From Linnemannia schmuckeri (Eukaryota; Mortierellomycota; Mortierellomycetes; Mortierellales; Mortierellaceae): a stretch of 64,000 nucleotides of DNA. Below the pieces are notes generated by a model. The model saw only the letters and a list, made by a program, of their open reading frames with translations. It was not told where the DNA came from and searched no databases. Where the stretch lies: positions 1,054,001-1,118,000 of the forward strand of contig JANATG010000016.1 in the NCBI GenBank assembly GCA_029449235.1, given 5' to 3'. Shown in pieces: positions 1 to 11,852 of the stretch. The translations under genes and the position numbers were made by a program. Each line of letters opens with the position of its first letter. Within the stretch, counting starts at the first letter, position 1.

Positions 1-339
1 ACACCGAAAAACAACAGCAAGAACATAACAAAAACACAATATTGAACCTTTTCTCTCCAGATATACACTTTGTTCCTCTCACAGATTGGACACACTTTCC
101 CTACTCAACCACACACAACCACTAGCAACAATGAACCTAGTTTCTCTAGACACCTTGCCTCTTTCATGTCATACTATTGTCCCGGGAAGACGCTCTCCTT
201 CTTCCTCTTCTTTCCCTTCCTCATCTCCCTCCTATTGACCCTAATACTCTCTCACAAGAAAGCTGCATGCAAAGGACTAATAATCGATCACCTCATATAT
301 CATATGTATGATCCCCTAACTTTCTCTTTACGAAAATAG
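1..339 (+). other. Left-edge sequence, probably intron or leader of the NIPA-like gene
   Basis: The stretch is C/T- and A-rich and ends in AAAATAG, a plausible acceptor for the exon at 340. An 89-codon frame at 70..339 has one hydrophobic stretch but does not resemble the expected NIPA N-terminus, so I treat it as non-coding. Confidence 0.4.
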
Positions 340-3009
340 ATTTCTTGAAGACACAATGGGTGGCACCTTTGGGATCAATTGCCTTGATCTTCAACTTTGT
401 CTTTGCCAAGATCCTGGTCGGGACACAAATCACACGGCAGGACGTCTATGGAACCATTGTCGTCATGGCTTCCGTCGTCTGGATTGTCGTCTTTGGCGGT
501 ATGAATTCGAGCGGCGATATCGAGGAGACCATGACACTCACGGATCTGAAGATGCTCTTTGCCAGGATTGTCTTTATTATCTATTTCTCAGTCCTCAATG
601 GCATCATCTTTGCATTCCTCGGATTGGGAATGTATGCCTACTGGGCCATTTCGCTCGACGACGAATCGGGACAGCTGAGGAAGAACATGAAAGCAAGGTT
701 GACTCAGTTGCTAGGAACCAACCGCTTTGCCAGGGCTTCAGGATTGACGCTGGAGGGTGATGAAGGCCTTGCGGCCGAGGCAAGAGACCAGAGACTGAAG
801 AAGGTGGTGGCAATGATCTTTTCGGCCTGCGGTGGACTTTTGGCGAGTGAGACGCTGTTACTGGCCAAGAGCGGTGTCAAGTTGATCACCTCGACCCTTG
901 CTGGAGAGAACCAGTTCACGGACTATCTCAGCTACTTTATTCTCTTTGTCCTTGTCTTTACCGCGGTCCTCCAGGTAAGAAAGAAAGCATGCTATGTCGG
1001 ACATTTTTTTTTCGCCCTTTTTCTGAATCTCTCTGCACATGGTTTGCAATAACGAACAAGTGGGACTAATTTATTATTTTTCCGATTCCGATTAGGTGTA
1101 CTGTCTTAACACGGGACTGAAGTTGTACGACTCTGTCTTGGTCGTACCGACATTCTATGGATTCTACACGGCGTTTGGACTCATCAACTCGACCATCTAT
1201 CTGAATCAACTGGGCGACTACGAACCTTGGGTCTTACTCCTGGTCCTCCTTGGCATCGGTGCTCTGATTTACGGTGTTAAGATGTTGAGCGCACCCAAGC
1301 CTGACCCTAACTCGACAGGAGACCCACTTTCGTCCCTCGACAATGTCTATGACGATGATGATGAGGACTCGCACGAGATGGAGCAGAGAAGCAAGCACAA
1401 CAAGGCTGGCGAGGCTGGCGACAGTAACAACGGCAACATGGATGGTTCTCTTGGAAAGAAATCCAAAAAGATGGCATCCCTTAAAAAGAAGAAGTCAGCC
1501 CATCGTCAGAGTCACCGTGGTATGGGTCAGGATGAGGAGAACGGGGATGTGCCTTCTGTCTATGGGAGCCAGCGTGGGATGTTGGATGATGAGGGCATGA
1601 GCACTTTTAGCGGGGCTTCTCATATGACTCGAGGACGTGGAACTAGTTTCACAAGCAAATCTAGTTTCCAGTCAGACCCCTTCAGGACCCCCAAGGACAA
1701 TCGGTCGATTCATGAAGGATTTGCGGCAGGAGGAAACCGGATGTCGCTCACTCAACAGGCACCCACTCATGTCTTGGTGGACACGACCGAGGACTTGAAT
1801 GATTCTGAGGATGATGAGAGGGGTGTCCGGAGACAGGCCGAGGCGGATGCGGTGGAACGGGAAAAGATGCGTCGTCAGAGTGTTCTCCAGTCGTCCCTCA
1901 ACACCCTGACGATGCATGAGAAGTCTCGCACAGAATCTTCTACCCACAACTACAGTCAACAACAGCCTCCCAGGATTGATACCTCATCGTCTACTACTGC
2001 GGATGCAGGCAAGGCAACGAGACGACAGTCAAAGAGGATGTCGACGGCGGCGGCGGCGGGCGTGATGTCTCCTAGTCAGTTCCGGGCACATTTCACTAAT
2101 GGGCAGTTGCAGGATGATGAGGAGGAAGATGCTGACGAGCTCGGAGAAATTTCGAGGAGTCAGATGTCATCGTCGGCCCTGTTCCACTCAGGAGCTGGAA
2201 ATCCTGGACAGGCACAACAGCAGCAAGGAACAACGCGGGGTCACTCTGTACGCTGGTCGACAGGGAGCTCCAAAATTGATCAGGTCTTTGAGGATCTGAA
2301 CCCGTTCAAGGTTCTTAAACGGGATTCGTTTGTTGGAGGTGTCGCAACTGCAGGAAATACATCGCCCGCATCCACATCGACAAGAGTGGCAACAACGTCG
2401 TCGTCGGTCCCGTCATCGCCACATCCTGGAGCTTCTGGAACACGTCGTCCTGCTGGTCAGAACCACGGTCGCCAGGATTCGTTCTCGGGACTGCCGTCGG
2501 AGTGGGATGTGCCTGGCCGGAAGAAGCGGCACTCAATGTTGTTTGGTGAGGCAGGTCGGTCTGCGTCGTCGTCTTCGATTACTGGAGGCGATGGTACTAC
2601 TACACCGCCTTCTGGATCCTTGAGCCGGTCAAACTCTATGAACAACGGATCTACTTCCGTGATCACCACAAATGTGTTTGGACCCTTCTCGCCCGGCGAA
2701 AAGCTGATTTCGAGCGCTATGGGCGGTGACGGCGAGGCAGCGCCATCTCCAAGGACTTCGAGGATCATGTCCTCGCCCGAGATCCAGTTGGGCGGTATGG
2801 CTGCTACCTTTGCGGCCATGGGTTATCAAGCCGATGCTGCAGCTGGGGATGTTGTTGAGGGGCGTTTCGTTGGACAGGAGTCTTCTTTGCCGACGACGAC
2901 GACAACGACAACGACGTACAATCGTCACTACTTTACAGGCACGCCTCAACAACAACCGACCGTTGCTGCGGGCGCTGCTACGGCGTCTTCGTCGGCTGGT
3001 CTGGCGTAA
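340..3009 (+). CDS. NIPA-family magnesium transporter (5' partial)
   Basis: Two exons are visible, 340..974 and 1096..3009, joined in phase by a GTAAG donor and a TTAG acceptor. The exon at 340 starts mid-codon after an AG, so the first exon(s), carrying the start and the first one or two membrane helices, lie upstream or in a long intron. The conserved NIPA/DUF803 core is clear: VAPLGSIALIFNFVFAKIL, then a helix ending IVVFGG, then QVYCLNTGLKLYDSVLVVPT directly across the splice, then a last helix near LLVLLGIGALIYGVKML. NIPA proteins move Mg2+ across plasma or endosomal membranes. After the last helix comes about 550 residues of Ser/Thr/Gln-rich, probably cytosolic tail with acidic patches, much longer than in animal NIPA proteins. 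The gene converges on the SKN1-like gene, with 155 bp between the stops. The family call is strong; the substrate is inferred. Confidence 0.88.
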
Positions 3010-3164
3010 ACAACAAAAATAAAAATTGAGCTACTTTTTTTTTCACACAGCACTTTACTTTGGTAGATGGCAAATATTTACTTGATAAAAAGAAATTATT
3101 ATATGGCAAGAAATTATGGAAATATATATGTATATATATCGTTCGGTATGTGCACCTTGTTCCT

Positions 3165-6100
3165 TTAGACGTAGCCAGCGTCTGCCCACGTATTGACACT
3201 AGGATCGGCATATGCGCGCGGGTGAGCACGGATATACTTTGCCGTTGGGTGGTCAATCGGATCACACGACAGCCATTGGCGCTTTCCTTCATCCTGGCGG
3301 GGCTGGTAGAGTCGAATATAATCGATCTTCATAACTGCCGGGAATTGCAACTCTGGGTCGAGGAGGAGCTCGTCCTGAAGCAAGCCTAGTCCTACGACGA
3401 TTGACATGGGCTCTTGAGGGATGAGTGTGGTTGCAGGGAGGGTCTTTGCGTCCTTGTACCAGTCGCCTGTAGAAGATGTAGTAGGAGAAGAAGTGGAAGG
3501 GGAGGTTTGATGGTAGAGAGAATGAGAGTTGCTGAGGAGTGGGGGGTTGCGGTTGTTGTTGAGCGAGAATTGGATATATGCGTCCTCATCGCCGTTGTCC
3601 CCTATGGAAGTGGTGTTGAGGGAGCCGGGCCAGTACTCAAGACCGATTTTGACGAATTCTTCATCCTTGTCGAGCGGCAATGAGGAGGAAGAGGAGGAAG
3701 AAGGGGCAAAGAAGCGGGTATCGATGGGGTGGATCCATTGAGGTGTCGAGGTCTCTACTGCCACCGTCGAGGAATTGGTCGATCCGCTGCTGGTCGAAGA
3801 AGAAGAGGACGAGAGTTTGACGGATGATATCGCGATACTCTGGCGAGGCGCACTATTACCATTTTCACCAAGTCTACCACTTCCGGAAGTGGCATCGACA
3901 GTGACACGACTACTTCCCAAACTCTGCTTCTGCAACACCACCGTGTCTCCCTGCTCAACCCCTTGGTCCCTCTCCTGCTGCTGTAGCTGACGCTTTGCCA
4001 TTTTATAAAACTCCCTCTGCTGAATGGCCTTTGGCGGCGCCTGCTGCAAGAGCTGGATCGCTTGCTTCTGAGCCTCCAGTGCCGCCGAATCCATTTGGAC
4101 GCCGTAATGAGTTTCTAGGAGTGACATTTCGGGGGCTCCTCGACTCATGCGGCCCAATGTATTAGCGTCAGAACTACAGCCGTTCAGTCTTTGGGCTGAG
4201 GCGGTGGAGTTGGAAGAGGTCGAGGTGGAGCATTGAGAGGAGGAGGAGGAGGAACTGAAGGGCCAGACGCCGTCCATGGAGGCGGGGTACCCGTACCGTG
4301 CCAAGTTACCCAGGACAAAGACTCGTGGTTTCAGTCCTGCCTTCGCGGGACTGCCAGGAAGACTCACCGCCACTAAAGAAGAACAAAAAAAATGAGGGGT
4401 TGGTACGATGTTCTTTTTCTTCTGCAGCATTTAAAAACAAGTGTGCCTGAACAATACAAGACAAGATAAAAAAAAAAGGCACGTGTGTTTGCATTACCTT
4501 CAAGGATACCTCCCTGGAAACACATCTTGTTCCAGGACTGGAGCATACCCGAGGTATACTTCCAAGTACTACCACCATCTCGCTTATGAACACTGAAACC
4601 TGAGGAAGAGGGAAGAGCAGGGTTGCGCTGGAGAGTGATCTCGAGCTGTCCGTTCTTGGTCGTCACTTGGTCTGACGAGTAGTGCTCTAGTGTTCCCATT
4701 GCTGTTGAAGGAGGCAAGTTCACTGCCTCCCTAAAGATTCATTCAAATCAAAAATAATATGCGTCGTCAGAAAGGAGAATCCCCAAGGAATGATTCAAAA
4801 AAAATTGCAAGCACGGAGAACCATCATTGTGCTAAAGCATACCAATGAGGATCTTGTCCGGGTGCAAAGCTGCGCCCATCCTGATCAAATTCATCAGAAA
4901 AGACTAAATCCCAGAGCTGACCATCCTTCGCAACAGTTGTCTTCTTGTCCTGCGGTGTATCCGGGTCCACCATCATTCCTGTAGCAGTCTTCACAACCGT
5001 CGACGAGGAAGTTTTGGACAGCGGCCCTACCAATCCACCCTGCTGGTGCTGCTGACTATCGATCGCGAACCGGACCTGGGACAGCGCAGCGTTCGCAGCC
5101 TCGGCAGCTTCGGCGGCTGCAGCCTCGGCAGCGAGACGATCCTTTTTGAGGCTTGATGCAATAGGGTATCCAAGGATAAGGAGTATAAGCCCACAGAGGA
5201 TGAGGACCATGCTGGTGATGTTGACTAGGCCTCGACAGGAGCACATTCCTTCGAATGGGGAGGGATCGGGGAGATGCATAAGTTTTTCGGAAATGTCGGA
5301 GTGGGTTGATGATTGGCGGGTTCGGCGGATTGATGCTGTGTCCTTGTCGGTGATGGAGTTGGAGGTGAATGAGAGGGAACTAGGGCGGCGAAGGAGCCCG
5401 AATCCGAACCCACGATTCGTAACCTTTACGATATCTCCTCCGCCGACACCGCCGTCAGTGTGCTCGGTATGGTGCTCATGGTCATCGATATCGACGAGGA
5501 GAGTTGTGGTTGACGACATGGCCGTCGGGTGATACGCTGTGGATCCATGATGCTGCTGATGCTGGTTAACAGTTGTAGCCAACGAGTTCAAAGAACTTGA
5601 ATTGTCACTGCTGCTGAACGACGAAGAGTTGTGGATCCTGTACGTAGACCCGAATGGATCTTCACCGAAATTCCGGGTTTGAGCACGGGCTCGTTCAAAC
5701 TGACCAATGTAGTCGTTACCCGTTAAGGGGCCCGTCATCGAATCGACCGACACAGATGTGTTGGATCTGTTGATGGTAGAGGTACTAGTGATAGAGGCCG
5801 AGGCTTGACTGTAGGCGGCGCGGGCGCGTTGGGCGGCGGCCATGGCTGCGGCAGCTAGGGATGAGGGTAGTTGGGTACTGTTAGCAGCGGTCGCAGCCTT
5901 GGCAGGGACTGTCAGTGATGGGGTTGTAGAAGAACGACCGAGACGCTGGAAAGTTCGAGTTGGAAGTGTCATCCTTCTCGCCGTCGCCATTGACAAAAAG
6001 TCAGAGGAGTCCTCATCGCTGCTGGTCATGATAGTCGTTGTCGACGGTGAGGTTGAAGAGTTGGACAAGGAAGTGAGCGGTGGTGAGGAGGAGGACATGG

Positions 6101-8528
6101 GCGTGGCCGAAAGAGCTACAGAAGCACTAATGCCGGGGACATGCTTGGGGACCACAATCGTAGGAACCATGACAGGAGTGTTCTTGCGTCGAGAGACGGG
6201 CGAAAAAGAAGCTCGACCGCCATCTGTACCCGTGGTAGCGGCAATTGCCGAAGAAGTGTAACCCTGCTGGACCTCCGAGTATCCTCCAAACCCAACAGTC
6301 GTTGTCTGGGATCGTCGCAAGTACGCATTCGGTGAAAAGGAGGGCGGCGAGATGTTGCCCGTCCCATTACTGCTTCCTATAGGAACCGTAGACGAACGGC
6401 TGAGACCCGTAGCAGAGTGGGTGAAATCCTGTAAGGATGAGAAGGACGAGAAGGCTGCCCGGGGCGGAGTACTGACAGCCTTGCGGATAGGACTAAAAGT
6501 CGTCGAACTTGACCTCTGATCAACTCGATCATGGTTAAACACAAAATCAGAATCATCATCATTGTTGTCGGTGTGGTAGTCAGAGACAAAGTCCTGGTCA
6601 CCACCATCATGATCGCCATTCATCATCCGATGCATGCGCCCATCCTCGCCTTGGTCTTGAGACTTCTTTGCTTGGCCTTTGGCATCGTTCTGAGGAGTGA
6701 TTGAGCTGAGAAAACCCATAAAGTTGGTTGCGCTCTTCTTGAGACGGTAGAAAGAAGAATCCATCGACCCCGCTCGGTTTAAAGATACATCCTTACTGCC
6801 ACCTCCAATTGCCTGAGTTGAGTAAACGGTCATGGGTGGCGAGGCAAGTGAGATGGTTGTATACTCTGCTACAGAAGTAGAAACAGGTCGCACGCTATCG
6901 CCTTGGTGGTGTTGTACCGACGGCACAGGAACAGGGACAGCATCGTTATGATGAACCTTGTGAAAAGAGCCGTCGCCGCAGATAGCAGCAGTACGAGGAT
7001 GTGTCATCCAATCCTCCATTCCTGCCATGGCCCCCTTGCCCAGACGAGGGATAACTCCTTGCTCTGTTTCGACCCTGGTCGTCGCAGCATCACTACTCCT
7101 CCTCCGACTACTCATCCGCCCCTTCAAGAACTGGTCTTTCTGAGTTGCAGATAGTGGAGATCTCTTGTCGTCGTAAAGGTCCTCGTCATCGGTACCCTGG
7201 AGCAGCATGTCGTCACAAGAGTCCCAGGGGTCCAATGAGTCCATCACGGCGGCAATTCCATACTTGCGAGACTTTTTGGATGCTCGAGAGCTCTTGTTAC
7301 TCTTCTTACCGAGGATACTGAATCGAGTTGCTTGGGTGGATTGTTGAAGAGAATGATCTGACAGACTAGACGACGAATCGACGCCAGCAGTTCCGAGGGT
7401 GTTGCGCTTGAGGAACCAGGACGTAGACACAGACTTGGACGCAGGGGCAGTAGGATCCTTCATCTCAGCACCAATATGATCCATCACCTCCTCATCCTCA
7501 CCATCAGTAGTCGTTTTACCACCCAAAGACCCAAAAGAAGAGATACGCTGAAAAAGGTTGGTGTAAATCGCAGTCGACCGATTCGACTTTCCCTTCTTGT
7601 TGCTAGCCTCCAGTCGATCAAACTCTTCATCCAAAGGGCATGCGATCAACGACAGTGGCGAAGGTGTGAAGGTAGTGGTCAGCAGGGCAGGGTTGGCGTT
7701 GGCAAGGGAAGATTCTCGCCGGTGGTGGCGTTTGCTGGAGTAAGATGAAGGTGGAGGAGAGGGGGTGGCGAGAGAGATCGAGATTTCCGGGACGATATCT
7801 TCTTGAATGGTGTTGGTTGTGTGGGTCCTGTCGCGAGATATGGGGCGCTGATGGATCTGGGCTTTTGGAGTCGAATAAATGTTAGACCGGAAAGAGTCTC
7901 GTTGTTGCTGCTGTTGTCTGTGAGACATTGGAGGCGTGCTGACAACGATCATGGCCTCTGACCCCTCTGGTTCCTCAAAGTCTTTGGCCTGTGTCGATGT
8001 CTCTGCTGACGGTGACGATGGCAACGATGGCAACACTGTTTGCTCTAACATATCCTTCTGTTGCTTGGGAGGCTTCAGAGACTTGAAATGCTCTTTGTGA
8101 GCATTGACGTTATAAGGATCCAGCGCCGCCAGTGCCTCCCTCCTTGCCCAAACCACGCTCTCTTCATCTTCATCTTCATCCTCATTATCGCCCTCATCTT
8201 CACCACCCTGTTGATCAGAGAGATTCGCACAACTGTCCGAAAAAGGGTTATAGTTCTTTGGTCTTCGCTGCAATGGCTGTGACGACTGGGATGCTGGAAG
8301 CTCTGCAGCTGTGAGAGGTGCAGTCGCTTGGATGATTGTAGACTCGCCCTGCTGTTGCTGCTGTTGGTGTTGTTCTTTGGTAGAATCGAACGTGGCCATG
8401 TCTGTGAAGGGGTTCTTGACCATGAGTTTGACTTTTTTTGACCTCGCGTTGTTACTGGTATTGTGGGTGCCAATATTGGTCGTGGTGGTGGAGGTATTTG
8501 GTTTTTTGTGGTTGTTTTTCTTGCCCAT
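3165..8528 (-). CDS. SKN1/KRE6-type GH16 beta-glucan synthesis protein with an altered active site
   Basis: Three exons read 8528..4843, 4730..4498 and 4372..3165 (1708 aa). The splices rejoin DPHW|EAVNLP and GGILE|VAVSLP, exactly where family members are continuous. An upstream in-frame Met at 8672 exists, but the stretch is T/A-rich leader, so MGKKNNHKK at 8528 is preferred. The layout is type II membrane: about 1100 residues of low-complexity cytosolic N-terminus, one TM helix near 1100-1125 (MVLILCGLILLILGYPI), then a lumenal GH16-like domain. Family landmarks are WDLVFSDEF near 1207, MLQSWNKMCFQGG, LGNLARYGYPAS, GVWPF, EPMSIVVGLGL, KIDYIRLYQ and the terminal SCDP segment. Family members act in the secretory pathway in beta-1,6-glucan assembly. 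Oddly, the catalytic E-x-D-x-x-E motif reads EMSLLE (E1388, S1390, E1393), so the middle Asp is replaced by Ser, and the usual GLWPAFW-like Trp pair reads GLKPRVF. Confidence 0.9.
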
Positions 8529-10223
8529 CGTTAAATCTCTAGATCTGCTGCCGTAACACGAAAAAAAGGGAAAATGATTTTTTCGCGTTAAAAAAAAAGG
8601 TAAATTTTTTGACAGACAGAAAAGACACTGAGGCACAGACAAAGCTAAGAAAAAAGAAACAAACTTGTGCATACAGTGTATGCCGTGCTGGTGTGTCAGT
8701 GTCCTGAAAGAGAGAAAGAGAGAGAGAAGGAAGAGGCGTTGTGTGTACTCGTGTACTGGGTTAAGTAATTAGAAGAAGTAGAACAATAGATGGGCTGTGT
8801 GCGTGTGTGTTGATGAATAGTGCTGTCTGTGAGAGTGTATGTGATGCAAAAGTGTGGAGTGGTGGCAAAAAAGAGAGATATGAAAAATAAATATAAGCTT
8901 GCGTTGATCCTGCAGTGACAGAGAATGATGTAGGGAGAGCGGGATAGAAAGAGCGATTGGAAGAAGGGAGGAAGGGAAGTGAAGCGACGGTGAGGGAGGA
9001 GTGGTTGGCAACAAATGGAAAGAAGCAAAGAGAAGAAAAAGAAGAAAGAAAGAAAGAAAGAAAGAAAAAAAATCAGAGGATAGATGATGCATGAAAGGTG
9101 TGTGTGCTGATATGAGTTGACTTTATTTTCTGTCTATTGTTGGCTAGAAGAGATTCGATTTTGCTCTTGCTGTGCTCAGGGTCCATTACGGTAGTAGTAG
9201 CAAACAATAATACAGAGGACACAACATCTCGTAGCATGAAAGTTTGTAGTGACCAGAGCTGTGAGCAAACGCTAGTAGCCAAAAAATTTATATTGGCTCA
9301 GACCACAATTTTTCTCTGGTATTGACTATAAGAGTGGCAAAAAGGGAATAAAAAAGATGAGGTTTGACACTGCAACGCGTCGAAGGAGGGTTAAAGGCAT
9401 TCTACTCTTCACCAAGTGGTACACCTCTGTCCCTTTTTTCTCGTGGCAAAAAAAAAACAAAGTGGTGCAGCGCTTACCTATCGATATATAACAAGCGCCT
9501 TAAATGATAATGATGATCACGGAGAAGAACCCCAGTAGGAGCCGGAATCAGAATATCAGAATCAGGTTATGTCGAGTGTATGGAAGAAGGAAGGGAAAAA
9601 AAAATATAGACACCTCCGTGATTTTATTTCCCTTTGTTAGTGCGCTTCTTTCATACACACGCACACAGAGATACAGGAAATGAATCGACCGAAAAGGAGG
9701 AACAATCTCCACACTGATCCAAGTCTACACAGCAACTCAATTTTAAACACGAAAAAAAGTTTCGCGCATCATTTTTTATTGTTCACGCACGTGGCGCATC
9801 ATCCTTTTCGGTCGTATTACGGCGCGTAACTTTGACGCATGCCCATGGTTTCTTTTCTAACGCCTCGATTCTGTTTTATTTCTATAGGTTTAGAGACAGT
9901 ATCCAACATGCAAAGGGCAACAAGCCCTACGAGCAAACAATGACAGGAATGACAGGTGTGATGATTACAGTGGCGTGAATGTCATGGTTGGTAATCAGTG
10001 AATAGGCGATTGGGAAGGAATAGTAAGGGGCAAAAAAAATCAGCCAGAGAAAGGAAGAAAATTGACCGAGCAACACTCTACCTCCCCAACTCACTCGACA
10101 GACTTTCGCTCGGAGCGTTCACATATAAAAACATTACCTCTATGCCGATATCATACACTGGTCTGAAGGAGTCACTGAGGCATCGACAAAAGGCCCCAGG
10201 TCCCAGGCAAAAGCCCTGTCCAA
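8529..10223. other. Upstream region of the SKN1-like gene
   Basis: About 1.7 kb without a supportable gene. 8690-9080 is purine-rich on the plus strand with short GA and AAAG runs, probably leader and promoter of the minus-strand SKN1-like gene. The rest, to 10.2 kb, is AT-rich with no open frame resembling a protein. Confidence 0.5.
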
Positions 10224-10311
10224 TTTTTTTTTTTTTTTTTTTTTTTTGACCACGATATATTTCTCTACAAAACAGAACACAAACTATTTAGAAGTGGAGG
10301 GGCAACGACTA

Positions 10312-10314
<3 letters not shown>
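10224..10314 (-). repeat. Shortest unit of the poly(A) retroinsertion stack
   Basis: On the minus strand a 67-nt unique segment (10314..10248) is followed by a 24-nt A run (10247..10224). It starts directly at the end of the poly(A) of the neighbouring unit. It has no recognisable polyadenylation signal and no coding content. It is read as the 5'-truncated 3' end of a retroposed transcript, from its position in the stack. Confidence 0.5.
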
Positions 10315-10348
<34 letters not shown>

Positions 10349-10803
10349 CCGCACGCAATTTTATTTCTCCAGTGAAAAGCCCAAGAAAGGCATCCAATAG
10401 TGAAAGGAGCTACATACCAAACTCTTCCAAGAGCCATCCACCAGTCGCAGTCCGGTCCACAGCCTGGCTCTGCGCAACAATTGCCGCTGCTCCTCACAGC
10501 TTCAATAGAAGAAAATAAAACTAAACACGAAGAAAAGGAATTCTTCCCATCCTCTCCACTAATGACAATCTCCTCCTTCCCAACAAACTACCCAGCAACC
10601 GCTCATCGGCCGCGCGTGGATCCATGGACGCTCCAGAGCAGCGCCCATTCTCATGTGTGGCTAGCGAAGCGCCACACGGGCAAAAACCATCTCGGGTGAT
10701 GTAGCCGTATCCCTAACTCCAGTCACCTCGGGGACCTGTGTACTTGGAGGTCTTGTTCTTGACGGAGATGCCTTGTGTCTGCTCCCACGCGATCGTCGCG
10801 GAG

Positions 10804-10805
<2 letters not shown>
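10315..10805 (-). pseudogene. 5'-truncated processed retrocopy of an unidentified mRNA
   Basis: Read on the minus strand, this starts abruptly after the A run of the upstream unit. It gives an open frame with no start that ends SVKNKTSKYTGPRGDWS-stop near 10719. About 350 nt of 3'UTR-like sequence follows, with an AATAAA signal (plus-strand TTTATT at 10360..10365) 11 nt before a 34-nt A run (10348..10315). A coding 3' end, UTR, AATAAA and poly(A) in order is the signature of a reverse-transcribed mRNA end. I do not recognise the parent protein. A genuine short gene next to a chance A run is the alternative and seems less likely. Confidence 0.6.
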
Positions 10806-10847
<42 letters not shown>

Positions 10848-11274
10848 TTCTAGAATTGCCTCTGACATGGCCTATCTGTGCAGTACACGATATTTTTTTA
10901 ATCTAAGTCTTAACTAGGTGCGCGTACTTATTTTTGCACAGAGGCATTTTTAGTAAGCTTGTGCAGGAAGCCGGTTACCCGACAGAATGTACTTGAGCAC
11001 TTGAAAGGTTGGTCTAAGCGGTCCGCCGTTGTTGGCAGGCTCCACACGGCATTCCGACTGGCTCATCACCAGAGTAACGTAGCCATATAGTGGGCATACT
11101 CACTCTGTCCATGCACTTGTGTGCGTCTGAGAACTATTTCATCTCAGGCCTCCTGGACAGGGGAGACTAGCGCAATACCGTCAAATCCTAATTGAGCGTG
11201 TCTTCGTAGGTCTGAACCCACGACCCTCGCGCTGAGAGGGGGAAGCTTTACCAACTTGGTGGGCTCGCCCGCCC

Positions 11275-11276
<2 letters not shown>
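10806..11276 (-). mobile_element. Candidate SINE with tRNA-like head and 40-nt poly(A) tail
   Basis: On the minus strand the 5' end carries a tRNA-like fold. There is an A-box-like block (plus strand 11250..11265), a perfect 5-bp anticodon-like stem CCCTC/GAGGG with a 7-nt loop (11224..11240), and a B-box-like block GGTTCAGACC (11209..11218) inside a T-arm-like hairpin. About 350 nt of unrelated body follow, then AATA and a 40-nt A run (10845..10806). No protein is encoded. Head, body and tail match tRNA-derived SINEs, which depend on another element's reverse transcriptase. The T loop is one base short and the base before the anticodon-like triplet is C, so it is not a working tRNA. Confidence 0.6.

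Positions 11277-11312
<36 letters not shown>
11277..11312 (-). repeat. 36-nt A run, tail of a further retroinserted unit
   Basis: An uninterrupted T run on the plus strand (A on the minus) abuts the tRNA-like head of the neighbouring element. It looks like the tail of an older insertion into which the SINE-like unit inserted. The sequence beyond it (11313-11406) is AT-rich and unassigned. Confidence 0.5.
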
Positions 11313-11406
11313 CGCCTTAGTGCACCAATTTTCGCGTAGTTTACACAAATATATTACAAAATTTATAATAAATATGTTTGACAATGTTCTACTAAACATC
11401 AAACAA

Positions 11407-11478
11407 GCAGGATTAGCTCAGTGGTAGAGCAGCCGACTGCAGATCGGCAGGTCTCCGGTTCAAACCCGGAATTCTGCT
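11407..11478 (+). tRNA. tRNA-Cys (anticodon GCA)
   Basis: The 72-nt sequence folds as a complete cloverleaf. The acceptor GCAGGAT pairs with ATTCTGC, with one G-T pair. The D arm is GCTC/GAGC, the anticodon stem GCCGA/TCGGC with loop CTGCAGA (anticodon GCA), and the T arm TCCGG/CCGGA with loop TTCAAAC. There is no intron and the discriminator base is T. A box and B box are intact, and TTTTT at 11478..11482 is a Pol III stop. It lies 94 nt downstream of the retroinsertion stack. Confidence 0.95.
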
Positions 11479-11852
11479 TTTTGCCTGAAATTGGTTCCCA
11501 AACAGGCGAGTAATTTTTTTTTGGACCGACCGAGGGAAATGGGGGGAGGGAAAGAAGGGATAGAAGAAAGACATTATCGCGTGGAAAGTGCGAGAATCTA
11601 CCATGGAGGACGCACTTTTTTTTTATCTTTTTTTTTTTTTTTTTCCCGCCAAGTCTTGAGATCAGTTTCTTCTTTCTCTTTTTTCCCATTCACTCTCACT
11701 TACTCTTCGCTACTTGACTCAATTAGTCATTCAAACCAGCAAGCACACATTCTCTATCCTCACTCTCTTGCTTTTACTCTTTCTCCCTTTCATTACCTGA
11801 TTCGACCCAACACACATTCATTCATTTACACCACAATAACTACATAGAAACC

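Noticed and set aside
11181..11402. Second functional tRNA on the minus strand
   Set aside because: The tRNA-like fold has a short T loop, C instead of T before the anticodon-like triplet and no acceptor stem; it is better explained as a SINE head.
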